A DNA stretch of 64,000 bases from Planctomycetota bacterium. Its GTDB lineage: Bacteria; Planctomycetota; Planctomycetia; Planctomycetales; Planctomycetaceae. Shown piece by piece: positions 42,017-51,566 of the stretch; the stretch's first letter is position 1; every line of letters begins with the position of its first letter. A program made the translations under genes and the position numbers. The stretch covers positions 1 to 64,000 of the forward strand of contig JAQBWV010000003.1 of assembly GCA_027624335.1 (NCBI GenBank). The letters are read 5' to 3'. The notes under the pieces are model-generated. The model ran no database searches. It worked only from the letters and a program-made list of their open reading frames with translations, and had not been told where the DNA came from.

Positions 42017-42940
42017 CTACTGTTGCGGCGAGGCTGGAGCACCCGCTGGAGCTGCACCGCCAGCAGGACGTGGAGGAGCCGCGGGCTGCTGCTTACCAGC
42101 TTGAGCAAATCGACCCATCAGCCCCTCGCTGACCATACCGACTTCCAGAGTGAAGCGAGCAATCCGATTTCGCAAAATGGCGTAGAAGACCATCGCCGGA
42201 ATGGCGACTGTCAGTCCTTCCAATGTTGTAAACAGAGCCGTTGAGATACCGTCAGCAAGTTCGGACGGCTTTGGAGTTGTTGGCGATGTGGCGATCTCGC
42301 GAAAACTTGAGATCATCCCCGAAACCGTTCCCATCAGCCCCAGCATCGGAGCCACTGCGCTGATCAAAGCGAGATAACTGAGTCGGTGCTCGAGTGCCAT
42401 GTTCTCGTCGTCGCCGACTTCCTGCATACCCTCGACTGCCTTGTCGTAGCCCTGGTTCAGCTTGCTCAGGCCAGCGGCCAGAACGCGTGCAACCAGCGAC
42501 TCGTCCGCTCGAGCAGTTTCGTAAGCGCCCTGATAGTCTTTGGCGTTTAATCGCTGCTCGAACGATTCGATGAACGCCTGCGGCACAAAATTGTCCCGGC
42601 GAACCTGCAGAACGTTCATCATGATCAGAGCCACCATGATGAATGAGAGCAGCAGAATGAGCAGTCCAAAGGCACCCGAAGCCTTGATCATCCAGGTCAG
42701 GAAGTTCAGCTCCTCAGGAGCACCCTCTTCGCCCGCGGCAGCGTCGCCGCCCCCACCGGCATCACCTCCAGCATCTGCGACCTCTTCCACCACTTCCTCG
42801 GGAGCATCGGCAACAGGCGCCTCGTCTTGAAACGCAAACACCTGACCAGGCAGAGTGGTCATTCCGAAAACACAGACCAGAATGGCCAGGCTGAACGACC
42901 GCAGGGTCGGAAACTGGCAGGAAACACCCGGATGTTGCAT
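42017..42940 (-). CDS. MotA/TolQ/ExbB proton channel family protein with signal peptide and acidic N-terminal extension
   Basis: Signal-like N-terminus, EEVADAGGDAGGGGDAAAGEEGAPEE extension, then YLALISAVAPMLGLMGTVSGMISSFREIA ... ISTALFTTLEGLTVAIPAMVFYAILRNRI. Confidence 0.95.
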   Translation of the reverse strand: MQHPGVSCQFPTLRSFSLAILVCVFGMTTLPGQVFAFQDEAPVADAPEEVVEEVADAGGDAGGGGDAAAGEEGAPEELNFLTWMIKASGAFGLLILLLSFIMVALIMMNVLQVRRDNFVPQAFIESFEQRLNAKDYQGAYETARADESLVARVLAAGLSKLNQGYDKAVEGMQEVGDDENMALEHRLSYLALISAVAPMLGLMGTVSGMISSFREIATSPTTPKPSELADGISTALFTTLEGLTVAIPAMVFYAILRNRIARFTLEVGMVSEGLMGRFAQAGKQQPAAPPRPAGGAAPAGAPASPQQ

Positions 42941-43103
42941 CGTTTAATTCTCCTCAAGGCGATAAACGCTTCGTTGATCTGGTACAGGGGGTTACTTTGA
43001 AATCCGCCGTTCCGCGGCAGAAGATTGTTTTATACATCATGTCGCTGAGCCAGGCGGGGGCGACAATGATAAATCACCTTAGTGAGTCAGAATTCCAAAC
43101 TGA

Positions 43104-44147
43104 CTATGGCAGCTTCTTTGTCCATGGACTGTCGGGGTAGCTTTCTTCGAGTTCCTGCCGTGCGGCGAGACCTCGTTCGGGCTCATCGGCACGAGGCCAC
43201 AGAATCGCCAGATTGTAGAGCGCCTCAGCCAGCTGCACTTTTTCTCTTTCAAACAGTACTGGAACATGCAGGTAAGCCAGGATCGATTCCTTGACCTTGC
43301 CTTGGGTTTTCAGGCACTCGCCTTTCAGATTCCAGGCCACTGCCTGAACCGCTGAGTCCTCAGGATCAGTTTTCGTAATCGCTTCTGCAACCGCTTGAAG
43401 GGCGAGGTCTGCATTTCCCTGCTTGAGCTGCACAGACGCCTTACCCAGCAATGCTTCGTTGCGGCGGGAAATCTCACCCGGTGACGAGGCATTCAAACTC
43501 AACACCTGCTCATAGGCAGATAACGCTCCGGGTAGATCATTCTTTTGAAAAGCAAGCTTTGCCGAAGCATTCTGCGCCGCCATCTTGTAATCGGGCCAGG
43601 GAGCCTGAGCTAACTTCGAAAACGACTGTTCCGCCCCTGGGTAATCCTCGCTGGCAAGCTGCACGGTGCCGTGAAGCTGGAGCGCGTCGAAATACCGGAA
43701 GTTGTCACCATTCGCTTTCAGAAAGCCGTCCAGTTTCGCAGAGGCATCAGGCAGCTTGCTGGCGTCCTGCTCCAAAGCGAGTCGAGCAGTAACACGAGCA
43801 ACCAGGTATTGAATCTCCGCTTTGATCGCCTCGTTGGTTCCGGCACCACCTGCGCTGGTGGCTAACTGCTCCAGTGCCCGCTGCAGATTGCCGCCATCTT
43901 CGGCAGCTCGGGCGAGATTCAATTCCGGCGGCTCCGCTCCCCAACGAACACTGATGATGTCGTTGGCTGGAACTTCAATCATCGTTCCGATGCCGGATTT
44001 CACCGAGATTGACGTGCGGGAAATCGTTGTAATGTCGCCCTGTGCGGCCTTATCACTTTTCCGATTGACAATGTCGATCGCGCTGGCGGGTCCTGACAGC
44101 GCAAACACCGTCAGAATCGCACTGGCGATAAAAGTCAGTCGCTTCAT
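43104..44147 (-). CDS. Secreted TPR-like protein
   Basis: Signal peptide MKRLTFIASAILTVFALSGPASA; helical repeat pattern (NLQRALEQLAT, AEQSFSKLAQAPW, DLPGALSAYEQVLSLNASS). Confidence 0.8.
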   Translation of the reverse strand: MKRLTFIASAILTVFALSGPASAIDIVNRKSDKAAQGDITTISRTSISVKSGIGTMIEVPANDIISVRWGAEPPELNLARAAEDGGNLQRALEQLATSAGGAGTNEAIKAEIQYLVARVTARLALEQDASKLPDASAKLDGFLKANGDNFRYFDALQLHGTVQLASEDYPGAEQSFSKLAQAPWPDYKMAAQNASAKLAFQKNDLPGALSAYEQVLSLNASSPGEISRRNEALLGKASVQLKQGNADLALQAVAEAITKTDPEDSAVQAVAWNLKGECLKTQGKVKESILAYLHVPVLFEREKVQLAEALYNLAILWPRADEPERGLAARQELEESYPDSPWTKKLP

Positions 44148-44213
44148 TGGATAGTCCTTCAGCTGCAGAGGAGCCAGTGGCTCCTGATCAAACGCTGGTT
44201 GTCTTCGAAAACG

Positions 44214-47200
44214 CTATTCGCCATCAGGCTTTTTCTTCTGAGCCTGAGCCTGTTCCTGAGCCTTTGCTTTGGCGGCTCTTCGGCGTCTCAGTATCTCTTT
44301 TTCTTCGGGAGTAAGCGGTCGTTTAGGTTTTTCAGCGGGGCTTGCTCCGGCAGGTGCTGGCTTCGCAGAGACGGCCGCGGCGACCGGGCGACCCGGAGCC
44401 GCAGGTCTCTTTCGGCGAGGCGCCGCAGCAGGTGGTGGAGCAATAATCGGAGCATCAATCGTCACCGATGCCATCGCTGCTGATGGCTTACGCGTCTTTG
44501 TTCCCTTCACCACCATGAAGCCACCACCAGCGAGTCCTAGAATCGCCATGAGGCCGAAAATAGCGTACGTCAAAGTGCTGTCACTTTCATCCTTCGGCGA
44601 TACCGCAGCCTTGTCACTTTTCTTCGACCCGTTCGTGGATGCCCCTGTCCCGGACGCAATACGCTCAACTGTCGGAGGCGCCACATACTCCTTAGGTTTT
44701 TCCAGCGGCTCAGGAATCAGCCCCAGTCCGGTTTGAATCTCACGGTAGAGACCGTCGAAACGGGGCCACCAGTCTTCGCTGAAGTCACTCGTGATGGCAA
44801 CAAAGGAGACCACTTGAGTTCTGGCAGTCTCCAGGGCTTCGGTTTTCTTCGCTCCCGTCTGGGCCATGCCATACTCGAGATTGCATTTCGTGTGGTTGAA
44901 CTGCGCTTCGTAAAAACGATTTTCGTACTTTTCCTTCTCCGCAGATCCACCACTGGACAGCAATGCCTGGATTCTTCGCGCGGTGGTATGCCAGCCCCAG
45001 ATGCCGGCTTTCTCATCGCCCCTCATGGCATTGACATATTTCTTCCAGGAATCTCCCTGCCCGCTTGCTCCCCAGTCCTGAAAGATAAAATTCGCTTCAA
45101 CCTGAGCGTCCAGGGATCGACTGTTCTCCTTGATAACGCTTTTGACGAGCTCAAGAGCGCCTTCGAACTCCCCCTTTTTTCTCTTGCAGTTGACCAGCCG
45201 CAACCGAACGCCGGATAGCCGCGTTGCGTCGATAAACTTTGGGTCTTCCTTCGCCCGATCCAGGATGATCTGATAGGCAGAAGATGCCTGATCATAAAAA
45301 GTACCCGCTGTCGCCGGATCTTCACTGCTGCTCTGAGCGAGGCCGTAGTACGTTTCCCCGATCCAGGTCAGCGATCCCAGCGTCTGATCCGCTCTCTTCG
45401 ACAGTTCGCCGAGGAATGTCTCGAATGACTTCCGAACCGTGTTGAACTGCTCCAGCTGATTCTGATTCTTGAGTCGTTCCAGTTCGTCCTGCAGCTGCTG
45501 ACCGATCTGCCGGTACATCTCGGTGAGCGCTTCACCGCCGCCGCCGCCAATCTGTTCCAGCGACTTCATCGCATCCTGAGCTTTTGGCAAATCCTGAGTC
45601 CCCACATAACACCTCAAAAGGAGCTGGTACGCGAGGGCGGCGAATTCAATACTCTTAACGCCGCCCGACTTCGGACGAGTTTTTTCGTCCTCAACCGCGA
45701 TGGCCTCAATGATCGGATGCGGCTGAGCAGTCAGAATTGTCACACACTCAGCGTACTTACCCTGAGAGACCAGAATCTGAACGACCGACAGCTTCGCAGC
45801 AATCAAATCATCGGGAGCAGCAGTCGTTGCAGGAGTGTCTTTCTCAGCGCGGGCGATTCCGTTCTGCAGGTACTTTTCAGCAGACGCCATCCAGCTTTGG
45901 AGATCTGCCTGAGGCGGCTGTTCGACAGGTGGCTTACTGGCTCCGTCGATGTACGCCGCCCAGTAGGCCTGCCCGGCTCGTACTTGAGCATTGTTGTACT
46001 GCGAAGCGGTTTCCGGAACCTGACCGTACCAGTCTGCAGACTGTTGATGCTGCTTCAGCTGTCCATAGACGCTGCCAAGTTGGAGACGAGCATCCATCGC
46101 GCGATCACTGTCTGGCCATTTGCTGACCAGAAACGTCGCGATCTTTTCCATCTGAGCAACGTCAACATCCTGGTCAGCTCGACGTTTGGATTTCTCGTTG
46201 TCGTTAAACGATTGAACGTACGCGGCCATCGCCATGTACGATCCGTCCTGCGCCTGTACGGGGTTGTCATCACCGTAATTATTCGCCAGGAACTCGCCAA
46301 GAATCGCGGCTTCGTAATTATTCCGCGACAGCAGATGCATGTACGACAGGTAGTAACGGGCCAGGTTCAAGTCGTTGACTGGCGTGTCACTGTCAGACAA
46401 CCGCAGTGCAAGTCTCAGCAGACTCCTGGCCCGATCAAGATGATGGTCCAGGTCTGTTCTCGCCTGCTGGATCTTTTCCTTATCCTTTGTCGCCTGAGCA
46501 GTTCGCAGTCCGTCCAGAAGCGGCTTAGTCTTCTTGGTAGCCAGTTCCTGACCGAGACTAAAGGCTGTATCGAAATCTTCCGGTTCGTCATTGGCCCCTT
46601 CGCCTCGCAGTTTGACGTTAAGGTCTCGTTCTTTAAAAGTCGCCAGATCCTTGTACTGCCCCGGAAAACGCTTAACCACACGCACTGTCGTTAATGCCGA
46701 AGTAAGCAGTCTCTTGCGGTCGGGTTCGGCTAGCGTGCGATTCTCAGCGAGTGCTTCCTGAGCGCGTATCTGCTCCCACCTGATGCCAAGTGAAATAGGA
46801 GAGAACTTCTTCCGCCCCTTCGCGGCGGAAATCCACTCATTCGCCTCGTCGACGACAAGCTGAAAATCGTTTCGCTGTTCGTGATTCAGACAAATGAGTC
46901 GAAAGTGTCGGACCTGATCCTGAAGTCGGACAAGAGTCTCACTGCTACCTGGATGGCCAAGCAACTCCTTATAGATCCCCAATGCCCGCTGTATGTCGTC
47001 CTGTTCTTCGTAACACTTGCCCTGCCAGGTCCGGGCATACAGACCGCCGATCTGACTGCGATACTTTGAGTGGATCTCTTCGTAGGCGGCTGCGGCGTCA
47101 CGAAGTTTTGCCTTGTACGCGTCCGCACCCTTGTCGCTGGCCTGAGCTTCCTCGTAAAGACAATGGGCAAGGTCAAGTTGCGCGATGATATAGCGAACCT

Positions 47201-47780
47201 CGGCCTGACGACGTTCCTCGTACAGCTTGGGCTCTTCGACCTTGTCGATGAACTTGTCAAAGGCTTCCCAGGAAGTTTTGTGCTGATCGTGTGCCTTCTG
47301 GTAAATTACTCGAGCCTTAACGACCATCTCGGCAGCGCGTTTTTGAAATTCTCCGCGGTTCTCTTTGTTAGATGGGGACCGCGACTGCCAGACTTCAACG
47401 CGTGCCTTTCCGAGCAGAATTCCAGCACGTTCTGTGTTTGCCTCACCAGCTCTCGGGTGATTTGGACTGTTCGTGATGAACTCGTCAAGAAACCCCAGCG
47501 CCTGATCGAGCTGCCGCGACTGAACATCGGGATTGGTAATCGCTCCGCTGCGTGCCATCAGCAGCAGCGTGGAAGCCTTCTCGTAAGGGATGACCTCGCG
47601 AATCTCCTGCGGCACACTGGAGTCTTCGCTCAGCGTGTCAAGGTACAACAACGCGTAGTCATAGTAGCTTCGTTCGCGCAGCCCCTGGAGAAACTCAACG
47701 TAGGGCTCTTCAGCATGGGCAGCGGGCACCGCGAAAGCAGCCACCGTCAGTGCAATGATCACTGAGCGGAGAATCCTCAT
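44214..47780 (-). CDS. Large exported TPR protein with C-terminal TM helix and basic tail
   Basis: Signal peptide MRILRSVIIALTVAAFAVPAAHAEE; many helical repeats; C-terminal LTYAIFGLMAILGLAGGGFMVVKGTKTRK then a Pro/Ala/Lys/Arg-rich tail. Confidence 0.82.
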   Translation of the reverse strand: MRILRSVIIALTVAAFAVPAAHAEEPYVEFLQGLRERSYYDYALLYLDTLSEDSSVPQEIREVIPYEKASTLLLMARSGAITNPDVQSRQLDQALGFLDEFITNSPNHPRAGEANTERAGILLGKARVEVWQSRSPSNKENRGEFQKRAAEMVVKARVIYQKAHDQHKTSWEAFDKFIDKVEEPKLYEERRQAEVRYIIAQLDLAHCLYEEAQASDKGADAYKAKLRDAAAAYEEIHSKYRSQIGGLYARTWQGKCYEEQDDIQRALGIYKELLGHPGSSETLVRLQDQVRHFRLICLNHEQRNDFQLVVDEANEWISAAKGRKKFSPISLGIRWEQIRAQEALAENRTLAEPDRKRLLTSALTTVRVVKRFPGQYKDLATFKERDLNVKLRGEGANDEPEDFDTAFSLGQELATKKTKPLLDGLRTAQATKDKEKIQQARTDLDHHLDRARSLLRLALRLSDSDTPVNDLNLARYYLSYMHLLSRNNYEAAILGEFLANNYGDDNPVQAQDGSYMAMAAYVQSFNDNEKSKRRADQDVDVAQMEKIATFLVSKWPDSDRAMDARLQLGSVYGQLKQHQQSADWYGQVPETASQYNNAQVRAGQAYWAAYIDGASKPPVEQPPQADLQSWMASAEKYLQNGIARAEKDTPATTAAPDDLIAAKLSVVQILVSQGKYAECVTILTAQPHPIIEAIAVEDEKTRPKSGGVKSIEFAALAYQLLLRCYVGTQDLPKAQDAMKSLEQIGGGGGEALTEMYRQIGQQLQDELERLKNQNQLEQFNTVRKSFETFLGELSKRADQTLGSLTWIGETYYGLAQSSSEDPATAGTFYDQASSAYQIILDRAKEDPKFIDATRLSGVRLRLVNCKRKKGEFEGALELVKSVIKENSRSLDAQVEANFIFQDWGASGQGDSWKKYVNAMRGDEKAGIWGWHTTARRIQALLSSGGSAEKEKYENRFYEAQFNHTKCNLEYGMAQTGAKKTEALETARTQVVSFVAITSDFSEDWWPRFDGLYREIQTGLGLIPEPLEKPKEYVAPPTVERIASGTGASTNGSKKSDKAAVSPKDESDSTLTYAIFGLMAILGLAGGGFMVVKGTKTRKPSAAMASVTIDAPIIAPPPAAAPRRKRPAAPGRPVAAAVSAKPAPAGASPAEKPKRPLTPEEKEILRRRRAAKAKAQEQAQAQKKKPDGE

Positions 47781-48369
47781 GCGTTCCGATCCTTGCCGTG
47801 AGAGGAGAGAAATTCGCAGACAGGCCAGTCGTCGGAAGATCCCGGCAAACTGCTTTACACTTGTCGTCAGAGTCAGACGCCCACATCGCTGAGTGCGAAA
47901 TGCAGAAAACTGAATTCGGGCGATTCTGCAAGAGAGACGGCGTTCTGCCAGAACCTTTCAATAACGCTAAAAAAACGTCGAACGTCTCCAAAGCAGAGTT
48001 CTCACGTCTTCGAACAGAACTTGACGGTCCGGCCCGAAATCTCACGATAGAGAACTTGCTGAAAGGCATGGAGTTTGTACTCGAATGGGCCAGCATATAG
48101 TCCCTAATCACCCTTCGCAACCAGTCGCCGCGGCTGCCTGTGAACAAATCAATTGCCTCTTTCCAATCGCCTGCCTGGACACTGTTGCAACGAGTCATTC
48201 AAGCTCGCGAATTCAGCTGTTTCTGAGTCACTACACTCGTGAGAGCAGAACATCCAGCGGCAGAATCCTACAATTTCCCGCGATGGTTCCAGGCTCGGGA
48301 TCGACCGGGATGAAACCGTTTCAATGACTCCGCCATTTTCATTAGTGCTCCACCAGACCGGAATCGATC

Positions 48370-49032
48370 ATGACTGACTCAAATGAGATCACCTTTGAGA
48401 TGATGCGCCAGCACCTTTACGCCGCCGTCGTATGTGACGCTCTGGATTCGCTCGGCCTGACTAATCAGTCGCCGCGGATAGCGCTGCTTCCTCAAACGGT
48501 CGACTCAGTTCTCGTCGGTCGATGCCAGACAACGTTGTGGACCGACATGGCCCACGAAGATCCCACCCCCTACGCACTGGAACTGGAAGCCGTCGACGCC
48601 TGCCAGTCAGACGACGTCATGATCGCCGCCGCTCACGGATCTTCCCGATCAGGTGTCTGGGGCGAACTGCTTACTACAGCCGCGATGAACAGCGGCTGTG
48701 TCGGCGTCATCGTCGACGGAGCCGTCCGCGACGTCCGACAGATGCGAGCCATGAACTTTCCTGTATTCGCTCGAGGACGCTGCATCTACGACAGCCTCAA
48801 TCGACAACGTGTCATCGACTGCAACGTCCCGGTCGAAATCGACGGTGTAATCTTCTCACCGGGAGATCTGGTCATTGCCGATACCGATGGAGTCGTGGTC
48901 GTCCCGCAGCGTGTCGAGAAAGACGCCATCCGGAAAGCATGGGACAAAGTCAACGCTGAGAATATCACACGAGACGCGATCCGAGCCGGCATGAAGGCCA
49001 CGGATGCTTACCGGAAGTACGGAGTACTCTAG
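48370..49032 (+). CDS. RraA-family protein (demethylmenaquinone methyltransferase-like / HMG aldolase family)
   Basis: AAVVCDALDSLGL, GELLTTAAMNSGCVGVIVDGAVRDVRQMRAMNFPVFARGR, PGDLVIADTDGVVVVPQ. Confidence 0.92.
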   Translation: MTDSNEITFEMMRQHLYAAVVCDALDSLGLTNQSPRIALLPQTVDSVLVGRCQTTLWTDMAHEDPTPYALELEAVDACQSDDVMIAAAHGSSRSGVWGELLTTAAMNSGCVGVIVDGAVRDVRQMRAMNFPVFARGRCIYDSLNRQRVIDCNVPVEIDGVIFSPGDLVIADTDGVVVVPQRVEKDAIRKAWDKVNAENITRDAIRAGMKATDAYRKYGVL

Positions 49033-49159
49033 TGCTTTGTCAGAGGCGATTTTTCGGGTAGTGGAATTCGCCAGAATTCCTGAAGGGATTGCAGGGCAAT
49101 GGGATTCTGGCAAATCCCACTACGGTCAATCCGAAGTTTTGACCCTGACGAAGCACTAG
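49029..49159. repeat. MITE-like fold-back element, CTAG-flanked, ~131 bp
   Basis: Ends CTAGTGCTTTGTCAG / CTGACGAAGCACTAG (14/15 inverted match); inner arms GTAGTGGAATTCGCCAGAATTCC / GGATTCTGGCAAATCCCACTAC complementary with 2 mismatches and 1 indel; loop holds ATTGC-AGG-GCAAT. Confidence 0.72.
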
Positions 49160-49422
49160 CGGTCTGTCAGAGACGCTGGCGGGGCACCTGGAAGCCGGTT
49201 AGTCCACACACTGGACAGTAGTTTTCCGGTCGCTGGCAGCGAATTCTTATTCGAAACCTTGTCGCGTGATATCACCACTCGAAGCTGCATTTTCAGCGAA
49301 TCCGCAGCTGACTTCATTTGGCCTGTAAACGCCTCTCGCTATCATCGCGAAACTCAACGTGGCAACCGCGTCTCCCGGCGCGGAGAAGACTCCGCCCCCA
49401 TCAACCTCAAAGGGACATCAGC

Positions 49423-50172
49423 ATGTCGTCGCTCTCCGAAATCCAACCTGTGTCCGCAGAAATCTTCAAACGCCTTGAAGCCTGCGACACTCCGACCGTT
49501 TGTAACGTGGTTGAACTCTGGGACATCCATCCGCGAAACAGAGGCTACATGGATGCCAGCATTGTCGCCTGTTTCCCCGAGATGCCCTCGATGGTCGGCT
49601 ACGCGTTGACATCCACTTTCCGCAGCATGGCGCCGCCACGCGGTGGTGACGTTTACTCCGGGATCGCTCAGCAAGTGGAAGCGTTCTCAGAACTTCCAGG
49701 ACCACCAGTCATCGTTTATCAGGACCTTGACATTCCGGTCGCATCTGCAACTTTCGGCGAGGTTATGTGTACGACCTATAAGACTTTCGGTGCAAAAGGC
49801 ATCATCACTTCCGGTGCTGGACGCGACCTCAAAGAAGTTCAGGAACTGGGCTTTCCGGCCTTCACTAACGGAACGATCTGTGCTCACGGATACTGCCACA
49901 CGCTTGCCGTGAACGTGCCGGTTACCGTTGGCGGTCTGACAATCTATCCGGGAGATCTACTCCACGGTGACCGCAACGGCATCACCACGATTCCCCATCA
50001 GATCGCTTCTGAAGTTCCAGATGTCTGCAAAGAGCTGATGACTGCGGAAAGAATCATCCTTGACTATCTAAAAGGCGAGAACCTGACAGCCGCCGCCTTC
50101 GCTGAGGCTCGTGCCGAATGCGGAGCGATGATCGCCACACTGGCGAAGCGGCTGAAAGGGACATCTAATTGA
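49423..50172 (+). CDS. RraA-family protein
   Basis: LEACDTPTVCNVVELWDI, TYKTFGAKGIITSGAGRDLKEVQELGFPAFTNG, PGDLLHGDRNGITTIP; MSSLSEIQPVS start at 49423 within ORF 49318..50172. Confidence 0.88.
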   Translation: MSSLSEIQPVSAEIFKRLEACDTPTVCNVVELWDIHPRNRGYMDASIVACFPEMPSMVGYALTSTFRSMAPPRGGDVYSGIAQQVEAFSELPGPPVIVYQDLDIPVASATFGEVMCTTYKTFGAKGIITSGAGRDLKEVQELGFPAFTNGTICAHGYCHTLAVNVPVTVGGLTIYPGDLLHGDRNGITTIPHQIASEVPDVCKELMTAERIILDYLKGENLTAAAFAEARAECGAMIATLAKRLKGTSN

Positions 50173-50246
50173 TTAGTACACATCAATTAGGATGTGCTCA
50201 CATAGAGTCGCAAAGGAAAGATCAGTTCCTTAGCGACTTCACGTGA
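50161..50246. terminator. Run of adjacent palindromes between convergent genes (probable bidirectional terminator/structured region)
   Basis: ACATCTAATTGAT/ATCAATTAGGATGT (one bulge), TGTGCTCACA, AGTCGCAAAGGAA/TTCCTTAGCGACT (12/13), TCACGTGA. Confidence 0.5.
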
Positions 50247-50380
50247 GTATTTGCCACAGCGGCGACGCGTCGCCCGTTCAGCCAGTCTCAAGCGATGCTC
50301 ATTACGTAGACAGATGGTGCCTCAAGTCGATAGCAGCCCAGGCAGGACTCATACCACACAACGCACACGCCCTGCACCGA

Positions 50381-51481
50381 TTACTTAAACGCCGCCCCAG
50401 ACCCGACAGCCGTTGGCCCTTTTCGGCCGGACGTCGTCAAGCCGAAACTGCTCTGGCGCAGATTCAGCGTGCTCCATTCGGCGTCAGTGTGAGATCCAGC
50501 CGCGGAAGGCTCGTAGGCATCCACAAAATCGACGTTGTTGCGAGGCGGGATTTTGTCTTCCAAACCCGTCAACGAGTAAACCGAGTTGACTACCAGCCGT
50601 CGCAGGTCTTCTTCCAGCCAGTCGACTGAAGCCCCGGCCGTCAGGCAGAATGAACGGCCTGTCTTTCCCGATGGAGCCGTGTAATTATGAAACCACGCCC
50701 ATGGCATCGGGCGATCGTTACGCCCATCTGTCACAGGTGAATCCTCGCGGTTCAGTGCAGGCAGCACATGACCATGGTAGAGGACAGTGTCGTCAGCGGT
50801 CAGCTTGTTGACACCATTAACGTCCGTTCGAGCAAACAGCTCCGGTGAAACGCCGCGCAGAACTGGATGACTCGCGTGCTGAGCATTCACCTTCGCCAGA
50901 GTCGCTTCCTTCTGAAACTTCCCGTGATGCGAAACCCAGGTGTCTCCCAGAATCTGCTGTCCAAATCCACCCGGCCATTTCTTACTGCGAAAGTCCCAAC
51001 TCGCATAAGCACTTGAAGTGTCTGCAGAATAGCGAAACGGATGAGTCGCGTTTCGAAAGCCAATCACCGGCTTACCGGCATTGATGAAGTCGGCGATGTG
51101 CTTCGTATCGTGATCTGGCAACTCGCGAAACCGAGTAAACAAAACTAGCAGTTCAGCCGACGCCAGCGTTTCCAGCCCTGGAATATTCTGAATTTTGTTC
51201 GGATTGATGACGCCGGATTCAGGATCAATCGCAAAGAGCACCGTGCAGTCAAAGCCATGCCGCTGCGAAAGAATCTTCGCAAACATCGGCATCCCTTCCT
51301 CGGATCGGTAGTACTCCTCACCTGTCACAAAAACGATGTGCTTGCCGCTGCCTGGGCCACTCGCTCCCTCGAAATGCAGTCGCAACTGGATGCTTGAGTC
51401 TCCAGTTTCCTCGGCCTCTGAAACAGCAGGTGCAGCGAAGAACGCAGCCACAACGACAAGCCACCAACTCATACGCGCCAT
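50381..51481 (-). CDS. ThuA-domain secreted protein
   Basis: Signal peptide; HIVFVTGEEYYRSEEGMPMFAKILSQRHGFDCTVLF ... ELLVLFTRFRELPDHDTKHIADFINAGKPVIGFRNATHPF. Confidence 0.87.
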   Translation of the reverse strand: MARMSWWLVVVAAFFAAPAVSEAEETGDSSIQLRLHFEGASGPGSGKHIVFVTGEEYYRSEEGMPMFAKILSQRHGFDCTVLFAIDPESGVINPNKIQNIPGLETLASAELLVLFTRFRELPDHDTKHIADFINAGKPVIGFRNATHPFRYSADTSSAYASWDFRSKKWPGGFGQQILGDTWVSHHGKFQKEATLAKVNAQHASHPVLRGVSPELFARTDVNGVNKLTADDTVLYHGHVLPALNREDSPVTDGRNDRPMPWAWFHNYTAPSGKTGRSFCLTAGASVDWLEEDLRRLVVNSVYSLTGLEDKIPPRNNVDFVDAYEPSAAGSHTDAEWSTLNLRQSSFGLTTSGRKGPTAVGSGAAFK

Positions 51482-51566
51482 CGATTACACCTCTTGCCAG
51501 TTGTGAATGGACGGTCCGAAAACTCAAATCAGAACTCGACGGACTACGCCTGACAAATAGAAGGGG

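Noticed and set aside
45717-46694. 325-aa plus-strand ORF inside the large TPR gene
   Set aside because: Antisense to a clear signal-peptide-bearing gene; no recognisable domain.
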